Notes: a model not told the origin generated them from the sequence alone. Shown: positions 1-8,560, counted from the first letter of the stretch. The stretch is DNA of 64,000 nt from Roseicyclus marinus (GCF_036322625.1 NZ_AP027266.1:499001-563000); one strand, 5' to 3'. Numbers and translations: made by a program.

Positions 1-43
1 GCACCCGTTCCAGAAGCGCCTCGGTGGCGTCATCGTAGGTCAT
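1..43 (-). CDS. 5' end of an unidentified gene (partial)
   Basis: Only the first 14 codons lie in the window (MTYDDATEALLERV), so the product cannot be named. The ATG at 43 is preceded on the minus strand by an AAGGA motif about 7 bases away, a good ribosome binding site. It runs in the same direction as the lactate dehydrogenase gene upstream but is separated from it by a terminator-like hairpin, so it is probably a separate transcription unit. Confidence 0.5.
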   Translation of the reverse strand, partial: MTYDDATEALLERV

Positions 44-131
44 GCATTTTTCCTTGCTGCGAGACCGGGGTTCTTCCCGCTTCGGGCGCTTTGCGCCGTC
101 GGTTTCCATGCAGGCCGAAATAGAAAAGACG

Positions 132-157
132 CCGCCCGCACTCAACAGCGCGGGCGG
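132..157 (-). terminator. Probable terminator of the lactate dehydrogenase gene
   Basis: An 8-bp stem (CCGCCCGC / GCGGGCGG) with a 10-base loop lies about 60 bases after the stop codon of the minus-strand gene ending at 216. On the minus strand it is followed by GTCTTTTCTATTTC, a T-rich tract, as expected for intrinsic termination. Confidence 0.65.
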
Positions 158-215
158 AAACAATCATTGCAAAACAATTGGTTAAAATGCGGCGGATAAC
201 GGCCGTTGATATGCC

Positions 216-1379
216 TTACGTCCAGCGGGTGGCGAAATTCTCGGGCAAGAGAAGGTTGTGCCGGCCAAGGTTGGCCACGTCCCGTTCCCCGCAAAGCGCC
301 ATGGTCGTGTCCAGTTCCTTGTGGATCACCTGCAACGCCTTGGTCACGCCCGCCTCGCCCATCGCGCCCAGACCATAGACAAAGGCGCGGCCGATCATCG
401 TGCCCTTGGCCCCGAGCGCCAGCGCCTTGAGCACGTCCTGACCCGAGCGGATGCCGCTGTCGAGATGCACCTCGATCTTGTCGCCCACCGCATCCATGAT
501 CTGCGGCAGCATCCGGATCGAGGACAGCGCGCCATCAAGCTGGCGGCCACCGTGGTTCGATACGACGATGGCATCGGCGCCGACGTCGAGCGCTTTCTTC
601 GCATCCTCGGGGTCGAGAATGCCCTTGAGGATGACGGGGCCGTCCCACCAGCTGCGGAATTCCTTGATCCGCTCCCAGTCGAGCGAGGGATCGAAGGCTT
701 CGGCGGTCCAGCTCCCCAGAGATGTCGGATCGGTCACGCCCTTGGCATGGCCCACGATATTGCCGAAAAAGCGCCGCTTGGTCTGCAGCATCTCGAGCCC
801 CCATGGAACCTTGGTCGCAAGGTTCAGGATCGAGGAGGGCGTCAGTTTCGGCGGCGCGCTGAGGCCGTTCTTCAGGTCCTTGTGCCGCTGGCCCAGGATC
901 TGCAGGTCGACCGTGATCACCAGCGCCGAACATTTCGCATCCTTGGCGCGGGCGAAAAGCCGCTTCATGAACTCGTCGTCTTTCAGCGTATAGACCTGAA
1001 ACCAGAAGGGTTTGGTGGTGTGGCTCGCCACATCCTCGATGGAACAGATCGACATCGTCGACAGCGTGAAGGGCACGCCGAATTTTTCCGCGGCCCGCGC
1101 GGCCTTGATCTCGCCATCGGCCGATTGCATCCCGCACAGCCCCACCGGGGCCAGCGCCACGGGCATGGTGTAATCCTGTCCGACCATCTTGGCGGCGGTG
1201 GTCCGTCCGGCCATGTCCACCGCGATGCGCTGGCGCAACCGGATCTCGTCGAAATCCGAGCAATTCTCGCGGAAGGTCTGTTCCGTCCAGCTGCCCGTCT
1301 CGGCGTAATCGTAGAACATCTTGGGCACGCGGCGCTTGTATATCCGCTTGAGGTCCTCGATCTCGGTGATGACGGGCAT
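216..1379 (-). CDS. lldD: FMN-dependent L-lactate dehydrogenase (quinone-linked)
   Basis: A 387-residue member of the FMN-dependent alpha-hydroxy acid dehydrogenase family, which oxidises L-lactate to pyruvate at the inner face of the membrane and passes electrons to the quinone pool. The motif SNHGGRQLDG gives the catalytic His276 and the substrate-binding Arg279. The C-terminal MIGRAFVYGLGAMGE motif is also typical. The ATG at 1379 (MPVITEIEDLKR) was chosen over a start 18 codons upstream because a GGGAGG motif sits just before it and family members begin near this point. The length fits E. coli LldD (396 residues). It is transcribed divergently from the aminotransferase gene at 1523. A related alpha-hydroxy acid oxidase such as mandelate dehydrogenase cannot be ruled out from sequence, but lactate is the likeliest substrate. 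Confidence 0.9.
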   Translation of the reverse strand: MPVITEIEDLKRIYKRRVPKMFYDYAETGSWTEQTFRENCSDFDEIRLRQRIAVDMAGRTTAAKMVGQDYTMPVALAPVGLCGMQSADGEIKAARAAEKFGVPFTLSTMSICSIEDVASHTTKPFWFQVYTLKDDEFMKRLFARAKDAKCSALVITVDLQILGQRHKDLKNGLSAPPKLTPSSILNLATKVPWGLEMLQTKRRFFGNIVGHAKGVTDPTSLGSWTAEAFDPSLDWERIKEFRSWWDGPVILKGILDPEDAKKALDVGADAIVVSNHGGRQLDGALSSIRMLPQIMDAVGDKIEVHLDSGIRSGQDVLKALALGAKGTMIGRAFVYGLGAMGEAGVTKALQVIHKELDTTMALCGERDVANLGRHNLLLPENFATRWT

Positions 1380-1522
1380 GTTCGGTATTCCTCCCCCCAA
1401 GGCGACCGGAAATTGGTCAGGTTTTTGTACCAATACCGGGGCGCGCGATGCAATGCGTCAGTTGCACCCGCCTGCGTGATCTGGGCAGATGGCGCGCGAC
1501 AAAGATGCTCGAGGAAATGGCC

Positions 1523-2632
1523 ATGACCAAGCCGCGTTACACCGATCTTGTCCTGTCGCTGCCCGCGACCGTTCCTTTCGTCGGTCCCGAAACGCAGGAG
1601 CGTGCGCGCGGCGCGGCCTTCGCCGCCCGTCTGGGCGCGAACGAAAGCGTTTTCGGCCCCAGCCCCCAAGCCGTCGCCGCCATCGCCAAATCCGCCTCCG
1701 AGGCGTGGATGTATGGCGACCCCGAGGTGTGGGAGCTGCGCGAAGCGATCGCTACGCATCATGGCGTCAGGGCGGCGAATGTCGTGGTGGGCGAAGGGAT
1801 CGACGGGCTTTTGGGCTATCTCGTGCGGCTTCTGATCGGGCCGGGCGATGCGGTCGTGACCTCCGACGGGGCCTATCCGACCTTCAACTACCATGTGGCG
1901 GGCTTTGGCGGCGCGCTGCACAAGGTCCCCTATCGCGGCGATCACGAAGACCCTGAGGCGCTTTTGGCCAAGGCGCGGGAGGTTGACGCAAAGCTCGTCT
2001 ATGTCGCCAATCCCGACAACCCGATGGGCAGCTGGCATGACGCCGCCACCGTGCAGGCCATGATCGATGCCCTGCCCGAGGGCTGCGTTCTTGCGCTGGA
2101 CGAGGCCTATGCCGATACGGCCCCCGCCAATGCCATCCCGCCGCTCGACATGACCCATCCCCGCGTGATCCGTCTGCGCACCTTTTCCAAGGCTTACGGG
2201 CTGGCCGGGTTGCGCGTGGGCTATGCGCTGGCCGAGCCGGATTTCATCGCCGCCTTCAACCGCATCCGCCATCATTTCGGTCTGGGCCGGGTGGCACAGG
2301 CGGGCGCGCTCGCGGCCTTGGCCGATCAGGATCACCTGCAGGCGACCGTGGCCCGCATCGCCGCCGCCCGCGACAAGATCGCCGCCATCGCGCGCGACAA
2401 CGGCCTGACGCCCCTGCCATCCGCCACCAATTTCGTCACCGTGGATTGCGGCCGCGACGGGGCTTTTGCCCGTGCTGTTCTGGCGGGGCTGGTGGGGCAG
2501 GGTGTCTTTGTCCGCATGCCCTTCACCGCGCCGCAGGATCGCTGCATCCGGATCTCCGCAGGCACCGATGCCGATCTCGCCCTCCTGGCCAAGGCTCTGC
2601 CCCGCGCCCTGGCCGAGGCCGGGTCACGCTGA
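1523..2632 (+). CDS. PLP-dependent aminotransferase, HisC-like (class I/II)
   Basis: A 369-residue fold-type I aminotransferase resembling histidinol-phosphate aminotransferases. The PLP-binding lysine is K223 in TFSKAYGLAGLRVGYA; upstream are NPDNPMG (cofactor ring contact) and LDEAYAD. The early LGANESVFGPSP matches the substrate-loop region of the HisC family. Start at 1523 is set by GAGGAA six bases upstream; earlier in-frame ATGs lack a binding site. No other histidine gene is nearby, so it may act on another amino or keto acid; the true substrate is not visible from the sequence. Confidence 0.8.
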   Translation: MTKPRYTDLVLSLPATVPFVGPETQERARGAAFAARLGANESVFGPSPQAVAAIAKSASEAWMYGDPEVWELREAIATHHGVRAANVVVGEGIDGLLGYLVRLLIGPGDAVVTSDGAYPTFNYHVAGFGGALHKVPYRGDHEDPEALLAKAREVDAKLVYVANPDNPMGSWHDAATVQAMIDALPEGCVLALDEAYADTAPANAIPPLDMTHPRVIRLRTFSKAYGLAGLRVGYALAEPDFIAAFNRIRHHFGLGRVAQAGALAALADQDHLQATVARIAAARDKIAAIARDNGLTPLPSATNFVTVDCGRDGAFARAVLAGLVGQGVFVRMPFTAPQDRCIRISAGTDADLALLAKALPRALAEAGSR

Positions 2633-2695
2633 TGTGACTTTCCTTCCCGCCGCTGGAACCCTCCATCCGACATCCCTCAACCGGAGATGACGATC

Positions 2696-3094
2696 ATGCG
2701 CTACCCGTCCCGCCCTCTCGCCATCCTCGCGGCCCTGCTTCTGACGACAGGGGCTGCCGTGGCGCAAATGAACCATTCCGATCATGGGGGCCACGCGGGC
2801 CACGGGGCGCATGGCATGCAGGGCGCCACACCCTCGACCGGCCCCGCCGAAGATGCCTTTCGTGCCGCCAATGACGCGATGCATGGCGGGATGGACATCA
2901 CCTATACCGGCGATGCCGATGCCGATTTCATCCGCGGCATGATCCCCCACCACGAAGGTGCGGTCGCCATGGCCCGCATCGTGCTGGAACACGGCGACGA
3001 TCCCGAAACCCGCGCCCTGGCCGAACAGATCATCGCCGCCCAAGAGGCCGAGATCGCCTGGATGCGTGACTGGCTGGCGCGGAACGGCTACTGA
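2696..3094 (+). CDS. DUF305-family exported protein (metal-associated)
   Basis: A 132-residue secreted protein. It opens with an Arg-containing leader and a hydrophobic core ending VAQ, a typical signal peptide. A His/Met-rich stretch follows ([15 protein letters not shown]), then the DUF305 domain with the hallmark [19 protein letters not shown]305 proteins are often found beside copper genes, and the His/Met-rich segment suggests metal binding, but no copper gene is adjacent here. The ATG at 2696 is preferred over the one at 2687: the GGAG at 2683-2686 directly abuts the earlier ATG and sits nine bases before the later one. Confidence 0.8.
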   Translation: MRYPSRPLAILAALLLTTGAAVAQMNHSDHGGHAGHGAHGMQGATPSTGPAEDAFRAANDAMHGGMDITYTGDADADFIRGMIPHHEGAVAMARIVLEHGDDPETRALAEQIIAAQEAEIAWMRDWLARNGY

Positions 3095-3159
3095 GCGGCC
3101 TTCCCCTGCGACAAAATGGCACTACCTGCCTTGGGGTGATGAACCCTCGGGGCTGCGCC

Positions 3160-3372
3160 ATGACCGCCTTTCGCCTGCTTTACACCTTGGCACTGGCCCT
3201 GACGGTCTTTGCGCTTTTCGTTCTCTGGGTCCTGACCGGCCTCTTGGGCGTGATCCTGGCCGCCATGCTCACCCATACGCTCCTGCGCCTTGCCGAACGC
3301 CAGCACGACGGCCAACTGGCCGCCGCCCGCAAGGCCGCAGAGGACGACAGGCTCCGCGCCTTCCGCCGCTAG
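3160..3372 (+). CDS. Small predicted membrane protein, unknown function
   Basis: A 70-residue protein with one long hydrophobic stretch (roughly residues 5-42, enough for one or two membrane helices) followed by a charged, Ala/Arg-rich cytoplasmic tail (RLAERQHDGQLAAARKAAED). I do not recognise a family. An alternative ATG lies at 3139, but neither start has a strong ribosome binding site. Its TAG stop codon is the first three bases of the palindromic repeat that begins at 3370, so the coding end may have been set by insertion of that element. Confidence 0.45.
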   Translation: MTAFRLLYTLALALTVFALFVLWVLTGLLGVILAAMLTHTLLRLAERQHDGQLAAARKAAEDDRLRAFRR

Positions 3373-3476
3373 AGCATGTCGCGCAAAAGTGGGACCCGGT
3401 TTTGTGCTTCCCGGACATGCGAAATCAAAAGGTTATAGTGCGGCGCGTGAATGCGGATGAACGCGGGCGGGCTCTA
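3370..3476. repeat. Dispersed palindromic repeat, copy A (107 bp)
   Basis: This segment matches 49624-49729 over its whole length with scattered differences. Both copies begin TAGAGCATGTCGCGCAAAAG and end with GCTCTA, so the outer 6 bases are inverted repeats. Inside, GCATGTC and GACATGC form the base of one hairpin and a second, weaker hairpin follows. It fills the space between a plus-strand gene ending at 3372 and a minus-strand gene ending at 3482. It resembles the short intergenic mosaic elements known from alphaproteobacteria, but the family assignment is by memory of form only. Confidence 0.85.
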
Positions 3477-3481
3477 ACGCC

Positions 3482-4678
3482 TCAGCCCTCGGCGATGACG
3501 TTGATGGCGGCTTCCAGCCCCGTGGGCCCGTGCGGGATCTGCAACGCGGCCATCCCCGCCTGAAGCCCCGCCAGAAGCCCCAGAACCATATGGGCGTTCA
3601 CATGGCCCATATGCCCGATCCGCAGGAAATCCTCTTTCTGGCCATCGGCGCCTTCGACCCCGCCCAGCGGGATGCCCAGCGTGACGCCTGCATTGGCCGT
3701 CATCCAGTCGCGCAGGCGCTGACCGTTGCCCGCGCCGAAATTCACCGTGGTCACGGCATGGCTGCGCCTGGTCTCGGCGGCGATGTTGGGGCGGGCGGGG
3801 CCTGCCTGACCCCAGACCTCGACCGCGGCCCAGACGGCGCGCGCCAGCGTCGCATGCCGGGCCCAGACGTTGTCCAGCCCCTCTTCCTTGATCATGTCGA
3901 GCGCCGTCCGCAGCCCATAGAGGTGATGGGTCGGTGCCGTACCGTTAAAATACTTGTAATATTCATCGGGCTCGACGCGCGGCCGCCAATCCCAATAGGG
4001 CGTCACGAGGTTAGCACGCCCCCGCGCCGCATCCGCCTTGTCGTTGAAAAAGACAAAGGCCATGCCGGGCGGTGTCATCAGCCCCTTCTGGCTGCCCGTG
4101 ACCATCACGTCGACGCCCCAATCGTCCATGTGGAATTCGTCGCAGGCAAGGCAGGCGATATTGTCCGAGAACAAGAGCGCGGGATGCCCCGCCTCGTCCA
4201 ACGTGCGGCGCAGCGCCGGGATGTCGTTTCGCACACTGGTCGAGGTATCGACCTGCACCGCCAGAACCGCCTTGATCTTGTGGCCCGTGTCGGCGGCCAG
4301 CGCCTCGGCCACGCGGGCCATGTCGATGTCCGAGCGTTGGCCGAAATCGATCACCTGCGCATCGACGCCCATGGCGGTCGCCATCTCGCCCCAGCCCAGA
4401 CAGAACCGCCCGGTGCCCAGGATCAGGATACGATCGCCCCGCGACAGCGTGTTGACCAGCGCCGCCTCCCAGGCCCCGTGGCCATTGGCGATATACATCG
4501 CGACATTATGCTTGGTGCGCGCCACGGCCTTCAGGTCGGGAACAAGGCTGTGGGTCAGCTCCACCATTTCGCCGGTGTAGATATTCGGCGCGGGGCGGTG
4601 CATCGCCTGCAGCACCCGGTCGGGCATGACCGAAGGTCCCGGAATCGCAAGATAATGGCGGCCATTGGCAAGGCTCAT
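3482..4678 (-). CDS. Alanine/serine-glyoxylate aminotransferase family protein
   Basis: A 398-residue class V aminotransferase. These enzymes transfer an amino group from alanine, serine or aspartate to glyoxylate. The N-terminal IPGPSVMPDRVLQAM and the PLP lysine K198 in VTGSQKGLMTPPG are diagnostic; GIPLGGVEG lies near the C terminus. The ATG at 4678 has GGGAG seven bases upstream, whereas the upstream in-frame start does not. The closest biochemical choices are serine-glyoxylate aminotransferase and the aspartate-glyoxylate enzyme BhcA of the beta-hydroxyaspartate cycle. None of the other bhc genes is nearby, so the donor amino acid is left open. Confidence 0.85.
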   Translation of the reverse strand: MSLANGRHYLAIPGPSVMPDRVLQAMHRPAPNIYTGEMVELTHSLVPDLKAVARTKHNVAMYIANGHGAWEAALVNTLSRGDRILILGTGRFCLGWGEMATAMGVDAQVIDFGQRSDIDMARVAEALAADTGHKIKAVLAVQVDTSTSVRNDIPALRRTLDEAGHPALLFSDNIACLACDEFHMDDWGVDVMVTGSQKGLMTPPGMAFVFFNDKADAARGRANLVTPYWDWRPRVEPDEYYKYFNGTAPTHHLYGLRTALDMIKEEGLDNVWARHATLARAVWAAVEVWGQAGPARPNIAAETRRSHAVTTVNFGAGNGQRLRDWMTANAGVTLGIPLGGVEGADGQKEDFLRIGHMGHVNAHMVLGLLAGLQAGMAALQIPHGPTGLEAAINVIAEG

Positions 4679-4808
4679 GTCGGGGGCTCCCTCGGTCACG
4701 GACGGATCAGGGGTAAATCGCGGCCGGGGCAGGGTCAATCGGCCCCGGCGGCTTGGCAGCGCCGCGCGGCATGATTAGCTGTGGGATGCGAATTCAACGG
4801 AGGTGATG

Positions 4809-5564
4809 ATGCCGGGCGAACGGGCGACAGACCGGGTGGTTCTCGGGATCGGCGGCGCGGATCGCGCCAAGTTCCTGCATGGCCTGGTGACCCGCGATGT
4901 GGGGCCGCCGGGCGCGGGCCTGACCTATTCCGCGATCCTGACGCCGCAGGGCAAGTACCTGGCCGATTTCTTCCTGCTCGACCGGGGCGATGACATCTTG
5001 CTCGACGTTCAGGCGGAGCTTGCCCCGAAACTGGCGCAGCGGCTGTCCATGTATCGCCTGCGCGCTGATGTGACGATCACCGACAGCGGGCTTTCGGTCG
5101 CCCGTGGCCTTGGCGATCCGCCCGAGGGAGCCTTTGCCGATCCCCGCGATCCGTCGCTGGGCTGGCGCGGCTATGGCATGGACGGGGGCGCGCCCGTGAT
5201 CGATTGGGATGCGATCCGCGTCGCCGCCTGCATCCCCGAGACGGGCATCGAGCTCATCCCCGACGACACCTATATCCTCGAGGCGGGCTTTGACCGTCTC
5301 TCGGGGGTCGATCACCGCAAGGGCTGCTATGTCGGCCAGGAGGTGACGGCCCGCATGAAGCACAAGACCGAATTGCGCAAAGGTCTGGTGACGGTCGCGG
5401 TCACAGGCGCGGCCCCGGTCGGCACGCCCATCATGGCCGGCGACCGCGAGGCGGGCGTGCTCTACACCCAGGCCGGCGGGCAGGGCATCGCCTATCTGCG
5501 CTTCGACCGGGCGGGGGAGCCGATGACGGCGGGCGATGCAAAAGTGACATGGAAACCGGCCTGA
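4809..5564 (+). CDS. ygfZ: YgfZ/GcvT-type folate-binding protein
   Basis: A 251-residue homologue of YgfZ, a tetrahydrofolate-binding protein that supports maturation of certain Fe-S enzymes. The signature K-G-C-Y-V-G-Q-E spans residues 171-178, with the conserved Cys173. The N-terminal LHGLVTRDV and the ILTPQGKYLADFF motif fit the GcvT fold. Three consecutive start codons (GTG 4803, ATG 4806, ATG 4809) follow one another; the ACGGAGG motif at 4797-4803 gives suitable spacing only for 4809. It converges with the DUF3253 gene across a short palindrome. Confidence 0.85.
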   Translation: MPGERATDRVVLGIGGADRAKFLHGLVTRDVGPPGAGLTYSAILTPQGKYLADFFLLDRGDDILLDVQAELAPKLAQRLSMYRLRADVTITDSGLSVARGLGDPPEGAFADPRDPSLGWRGYGMDGGAPVIDWDAIRVAACIPETGIELIPDDTYILEAGFDRLSGVDHRKGCYVGQEVTARMKHKTELRKGLVTVAVTGAAPVGTPIMAGDREAGVLYTQAGGQGIAYLRFDRAGEPMTAGDAKVTWKPA

Positions 5565-5631
5565 CCCTGTGGGCAAGCCTGTGAAGCGATCCGGTTTCTG
5601 AAAGCCTTTCCTCGCCGCCGGGGCCTGCACG

Positions 5632-5649
5632 GCAAACCTGCAGGTTTGC
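5632..5649. terminator. 18-bp perfect palindrome between convergent genes
   Basis: GCAAACCTGCAGGTTTGC is a loop-less perfect palindrome in the 88 bp between two genes that converge here. It ends three bases before the stop codon of the minus-strand gene. It has no clear T tract. It may act as a two-way terminator or RNA-end protector; similar loop-less palindromes recur near 45900 and 56880. Confidence 0.45.
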
Positions 5650-5652
5650 ACC

Positions 5653-5886
5653 CTATTCCGCCAGCCGCAGCCGGATCGGTCCCTTGGCGCTGCGCACATC
5701 CACCGCCACGCCGCCCTGTGTCGCCACCAGCGGCAGGTCTGCCGCCACACGCCGCACCTCTGCCATCAGGGGCCGCCAATCGGGCGACAAAAGCCGCGCG
5801 GCCTCCGACGGGCAAAAGCTGGCGCGCGGCCCCCGCCGATGCGCCAGCTCCATCAGGGTCGCCGCGATGGCCTCCTCGGGGATCAC
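5653..5886 (-). CDS. DUF3253 domain protein
   Basis: A 77-residue protein matching the small DUF3253 family, which is predicted to form a winged-helix-like fold; its function is unknown. Recognisable parts are the opening helix EEAIAATLMELAHRRG, FCPSEAARLL and WRPLMAEVRRVAADL. The GTG at 5886 is chosen because it overlaps the TGA of the preceding glutathione transferase gene (GTGA), the mark of translational coupling, and lies beside a GGCGGA motif. A longer reading from 5949 would overlap the transferase gene by 67 bases and is unlikely. Confidence 0.7.
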   Translation of the reverse strand: MIPEEAIAATLMELAHRRGPRASFCPSEAARLLSPDWRPLMAEVRRVAADLPLVATQGGVAVDVRSAKGPIRLRLAE

Positions 5887-6746
5887 TCCGCCGCCTTCAC
5901 CTTGTCTTGCGTCTTCAAGTCGAAATCCGACGCATCGTGGCGTTCCCACAGCTGCGTCTCGGGCGGGCCATAGGTCCGGTTCACCATCCGTCCGCGCTGC
6001 ACCGCGGGACGGGCAAAGAACCGTTCCGCCCAGGCGATCACATGGGGATAGTCCTGCACCGACAGGAATTCGCCCGCCTCATAGGCCTCCCCCAGCGCCA
6101 GCCGCCCGTACCAGGGGCAGATCGCGATATCGGCGATCGTGTAGCTGTCGCCCAGCATCCATTCCCGCCCCTCCAGATGCCGGTTCAACACGTCCATCTG
6201 GCGCTTGGCCTCCATCGCGAACCGGTTGATCGGATATTCCATCGGATAGGGCGCATAGGCGTAGAAATGCCCGAACCCGCCGCCCAGGTAGGGCGCGCTG
6301 CCCATCTGCCACATGAGCCATGACAAGAGCTCCGGCCGTTCCTCGGGCCGACCCAGGAAATCACCGAATTTCTCGGCCAGGTGCATCAGGATCGCCCCCG
6401 ATTCGAAGACGCGCACCGGCGTCTCGCCGCTCCGGTCCATCAGCGCGGGGATCTTGGAATTGGGGTTCACCTCGACAAAGCCGCTGCCGAACTGGTCGCC
6501 ATCCCCGATCCGGATCAGCCAGGCGTCGTATTCGGCGGCGTGCCCTGCGGCCAGCAATTCCTCGAACATCACCGTGACCTTCACCCCGTTGGGCGTGGCC
6601 AGCGAATACAGCTGGAACGGGTGCTTGCCGACGGGCAAGTCCTTGTCATGGGTCGCCCCCGCGATGGGCCGGTTCAGACCCGCCCATTTGCCGCCGTTCT
6701 CCTTGTCCCAGGTCCAGACCTTGGGGGGTGTGTAGCTCTCGGTCAT
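5883..6746 (-). CDS. yghU: Glutathione S-transferase, YghU-like
   Basis: A 287-residue protein whose length and opening (YTPPKVWTWDKENGGKWAG, then NRPIAGATHDKDLPVGKHP) match YghU, a glutathione transferase with disulfide-bond reductase activity toward organic hydroperoxides. The thioredoxin-like domain includes the NPNSKIPALMD and VFESGAILMHLAEKF motifs that bind glutathione; the helical C-terminal domain follows. The ATG at 6746 has AGGGAAG upstream. It is divergent from the aconitase X gene and coupled to the DUF3253 gene downstream. Confidence 0.88.
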   Translation of the reverse strand: MTESYTPPKVWTWDKENGGKWAGLNRPIAGATHDKDLPVGKHPFQLYSLATPNGVKVTVMFEELLAAGHAAEYDAWLIRIGDGDQFGSGFVEVNPNSKIPALMDRSGETPVRVFESGAILMHLAEKFGDFLGRPEERPELLSWLMWQMGSAPYLGGGFGHFYAYAPYPMEYPINRFAMEAKRQMDVLNRHLEGREWMLGDSYTIADIAICPWYGRLALGEAYEAGEFLSVQDYPHVIAWAERFFARPAVQRGRMVNRTYGPPETQLWERHDASDFDLKTQDKVKAAE

Positions 6747-6874
6747 CGCTGTCTTCCCTGTCGCTGCAAGTGCACGTTGCCCCACGACATAGGCGCGCCA
6801 CGGCGATTCCCCAACACGCAGGCTTGCACAACAGCCCTGCGCAGGTCAGCGTGCCGCAAAACAGGGGGGCGCAG

Positions 6875-8560
6875 ATGCAGGATATGGACAGGATCATCCT
6901 CACCGCAAAGGCCGAGGGCACGGTGCTTGTCTGCGCCGAAGGGCTCAGTTTCTGGGGCGGGGTCGATCCCGATACGGGCCGCGTGATCGATGCACACCAC
7001 CCGGCCCATGGCGCGGACCTTGCGGGGCGGATCGTCCTGATGCCCACAAGCCGCGGCTCCTGCTCGGGCAGCGGCGTCCTGTTGCAACTGGCGCTCTCGG
7101 GCCATGCCCCCGCCGCCCTGGTCTTTCGCGAGGCGGAAGAGGTTCTGACGCTCGGCGCGCTCATCGCCGCCCGCATGTTCGACAGGCCCCTGGCCGTTCT
7201 CCGCCTGACGCCCGACAGCTACGCCGCCCTTGCCCGCGAACCCCGCGCCACGATCACCGGCAACCGGCTGATCGCGGGCGCGCTCGATCTGCCGCTCACC
7301 CCCGTCACGCCGGACGATCTGGCGCTCGATGCAAACGATCACGCGCGCCTCTCCGGGGCCTCGGGCCGCGCCGTGCAACTGGCCCAAGAGATCCTGGGCA
7401 CCATGGCCGCCGCCCAAGGGGCCGCACGGCTCATCGACGTGACGCGCGGCCATATCGACGGCTGCATCCTCGCCCATGACGCGAACCTGATCTTTGCCGA
7501 AGCCATGGCCGACATGGGCGCAGGGGTCGCCATCCCCACCACGATCAACGCCATCTCGGTCGACCGGCAGGGCTGGCGCGACCAGGGCGTGCCGCCCCTT
7601 TTCGGGTCCAAGGCCAGCCGCCTGGCCGAGGCCTATGTCACCATGGGCGTCACCCCCACCTTCACCTGCGCGCCCTATCAGGGCGTGTCGGTCCCGAACC
7701 GGGGCGAGGTCATCGGCTGGTCGGAATCCAATGCCGTCATCTACGCCAATTCCGTCCTGGGCGCGCGCACGGCCAAGCATCCCGATTACCTCGACCTCTT
7801 CATCGCCATGACGGGCCGCGCGCCGGAAACGGGCGTCTATCTGGATGCCAACCGGGTGGCGCAGGTGGTGATCGAAATCGACGCGCCCGCAGGCGCGGAT
7901 GATGCGCTCTGGCCGCTTCTGGGTTGGCTTGCGGGCCTGCGCGCCCCCGACACCGTGCCGCTCTTGCGCGGTCTGGATGGCCTGTCCCCCACCCCCGACG
8001 ACCTGCGCGCGCTGTGTGCGGCCTTCGGCACCACCTCGGCTTCGGCACTTTTGCATGTCGCGGGCGTGACGCCCGAGGGCGATCTGCCGCCCCGCCCCGG
8101 CGCGCCGGTCCTGCGCATCACGAAATCCGACATCGCCGCCGCATGGGCCGAATTCAACCAGGGCCCCGAGGCGGTGGAGCTTGTCGCCATCGGCAGCCCC
8201 CATGCCTCCCTGTCCGAGCTTCGCGCCTTCGACGCAGCCCTTGCGGGCCGGTCCTGCGCGCCTTGTGTCGCGGCCATCCTGACCGTGGGCCGGGATGTGT
8301 TGGAGGCCGCGCGGGCCGAGGGTCTCCTCGACCGCCTGCAAGAGGCGGGCGTGCAGGTCATCCCCGACCTGTGCTGGTGTTCGATCACCGAGCCGGTCTT
8401 CCCGCCAGGCGCCCGAACGCTCATGACGAATTCCGGCAAATACGCCCATTACGCGCCGGGCCTCAGCGCGCGGGCGGTCCGCTTCGGCAGCATCACATCC
8501 TGCGCCGAGGCGGCGGTGACGGGGCGCGCGGATGCAGCGCCCCCCGTCTGGTTGTCTTAA
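6875..8560 (+). CDS. Aconitase X, fused small and large domains
   Basis: A 561-residue protein joining the aconitase X swivelling domain (about residues 1-135) to the large catalytic domain (about 150-560), which are separate proteins in archaea. The conserved loop S59-R-G-S-C-S-G65 carries the catalytic serine region. The large domain shows LIDVTRGHIDGCILAHD, CAPYQGVSVPNRGE and SNAVIYANSVLGARTAKHPD. Characterised bacterial relatives dehydrate cis-3-hydroxy-L-proline. No hydroxyproline gene is next to it here, so the substrate is an inference. Start 6875 is set by an AGGGGGG motif; 6884 is an alternative. Its TAA stop overlaps the stop of the convergent ileS gene by two bases. Confidence 0.85.
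   Translation: MQDMDRIILTAKAEGTVLVCAEGLSFWGGVDPDTGRVIDAHHPAHGADLAGRIVLMPTSRGSCSGSGVLLQLALSGHAPAALVFREAEEVLTLGALIAARMFDRPLAVLRLTPDSYAALAREPRATITGNRLIAGALDLPLTPVTPDDLALDANDHARLSGASGRAVQLAQEILGTMAAAQGAARLIDVTRGHIDGCILAHDANLIFAEAMADMGAGVAIPTTINAISVDRQGWRDQGVPPLFGSKASRLAEAYVTMGVTPTFTCAPYQGVSVPNRGEVIGWSESNAVIYANSVLGARTAKHPDYLDLFIAMTGRAPETGVYLDANRVAQVVIEIDAPAGADDALWPLLGWLAGLRAPDTVPLLRGLDGLSPTPDDLRALCAAFGTTSASALLHVAGVTPEGDLPPRPGAPVLRITKSDIAAAWAEFNQGPEAVELVAIGSPHASLSELRAFDAALAGRSCAPCVAAILTVGRDVLEAARAEGLLDRLQEAGVQVIPDLCWCSITEPVFPPGARTLMTNSGKYAHYAPGLSARAVRFGSITSCAEAAVTGRADAAPPVWLS

Noticed and set aside
258-1526. Long plus-strand open frame across the lactate dehydrogenase gene
   Set aside because: High GC opens the antisense frame; the minus-strand gene has clear catalytic motifs, while this frame has none. 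Many other long frames, for example 7924-10974 and 60560-63808, were dropped for the same reason.
3482-4678. Aminotransferase as BhcA of the beta-hydroxyaspartate cycle
   Set aside because: Family fits, but none of the other cycle genes (aldolase, dehydratase, imine reductase) is adjacent.
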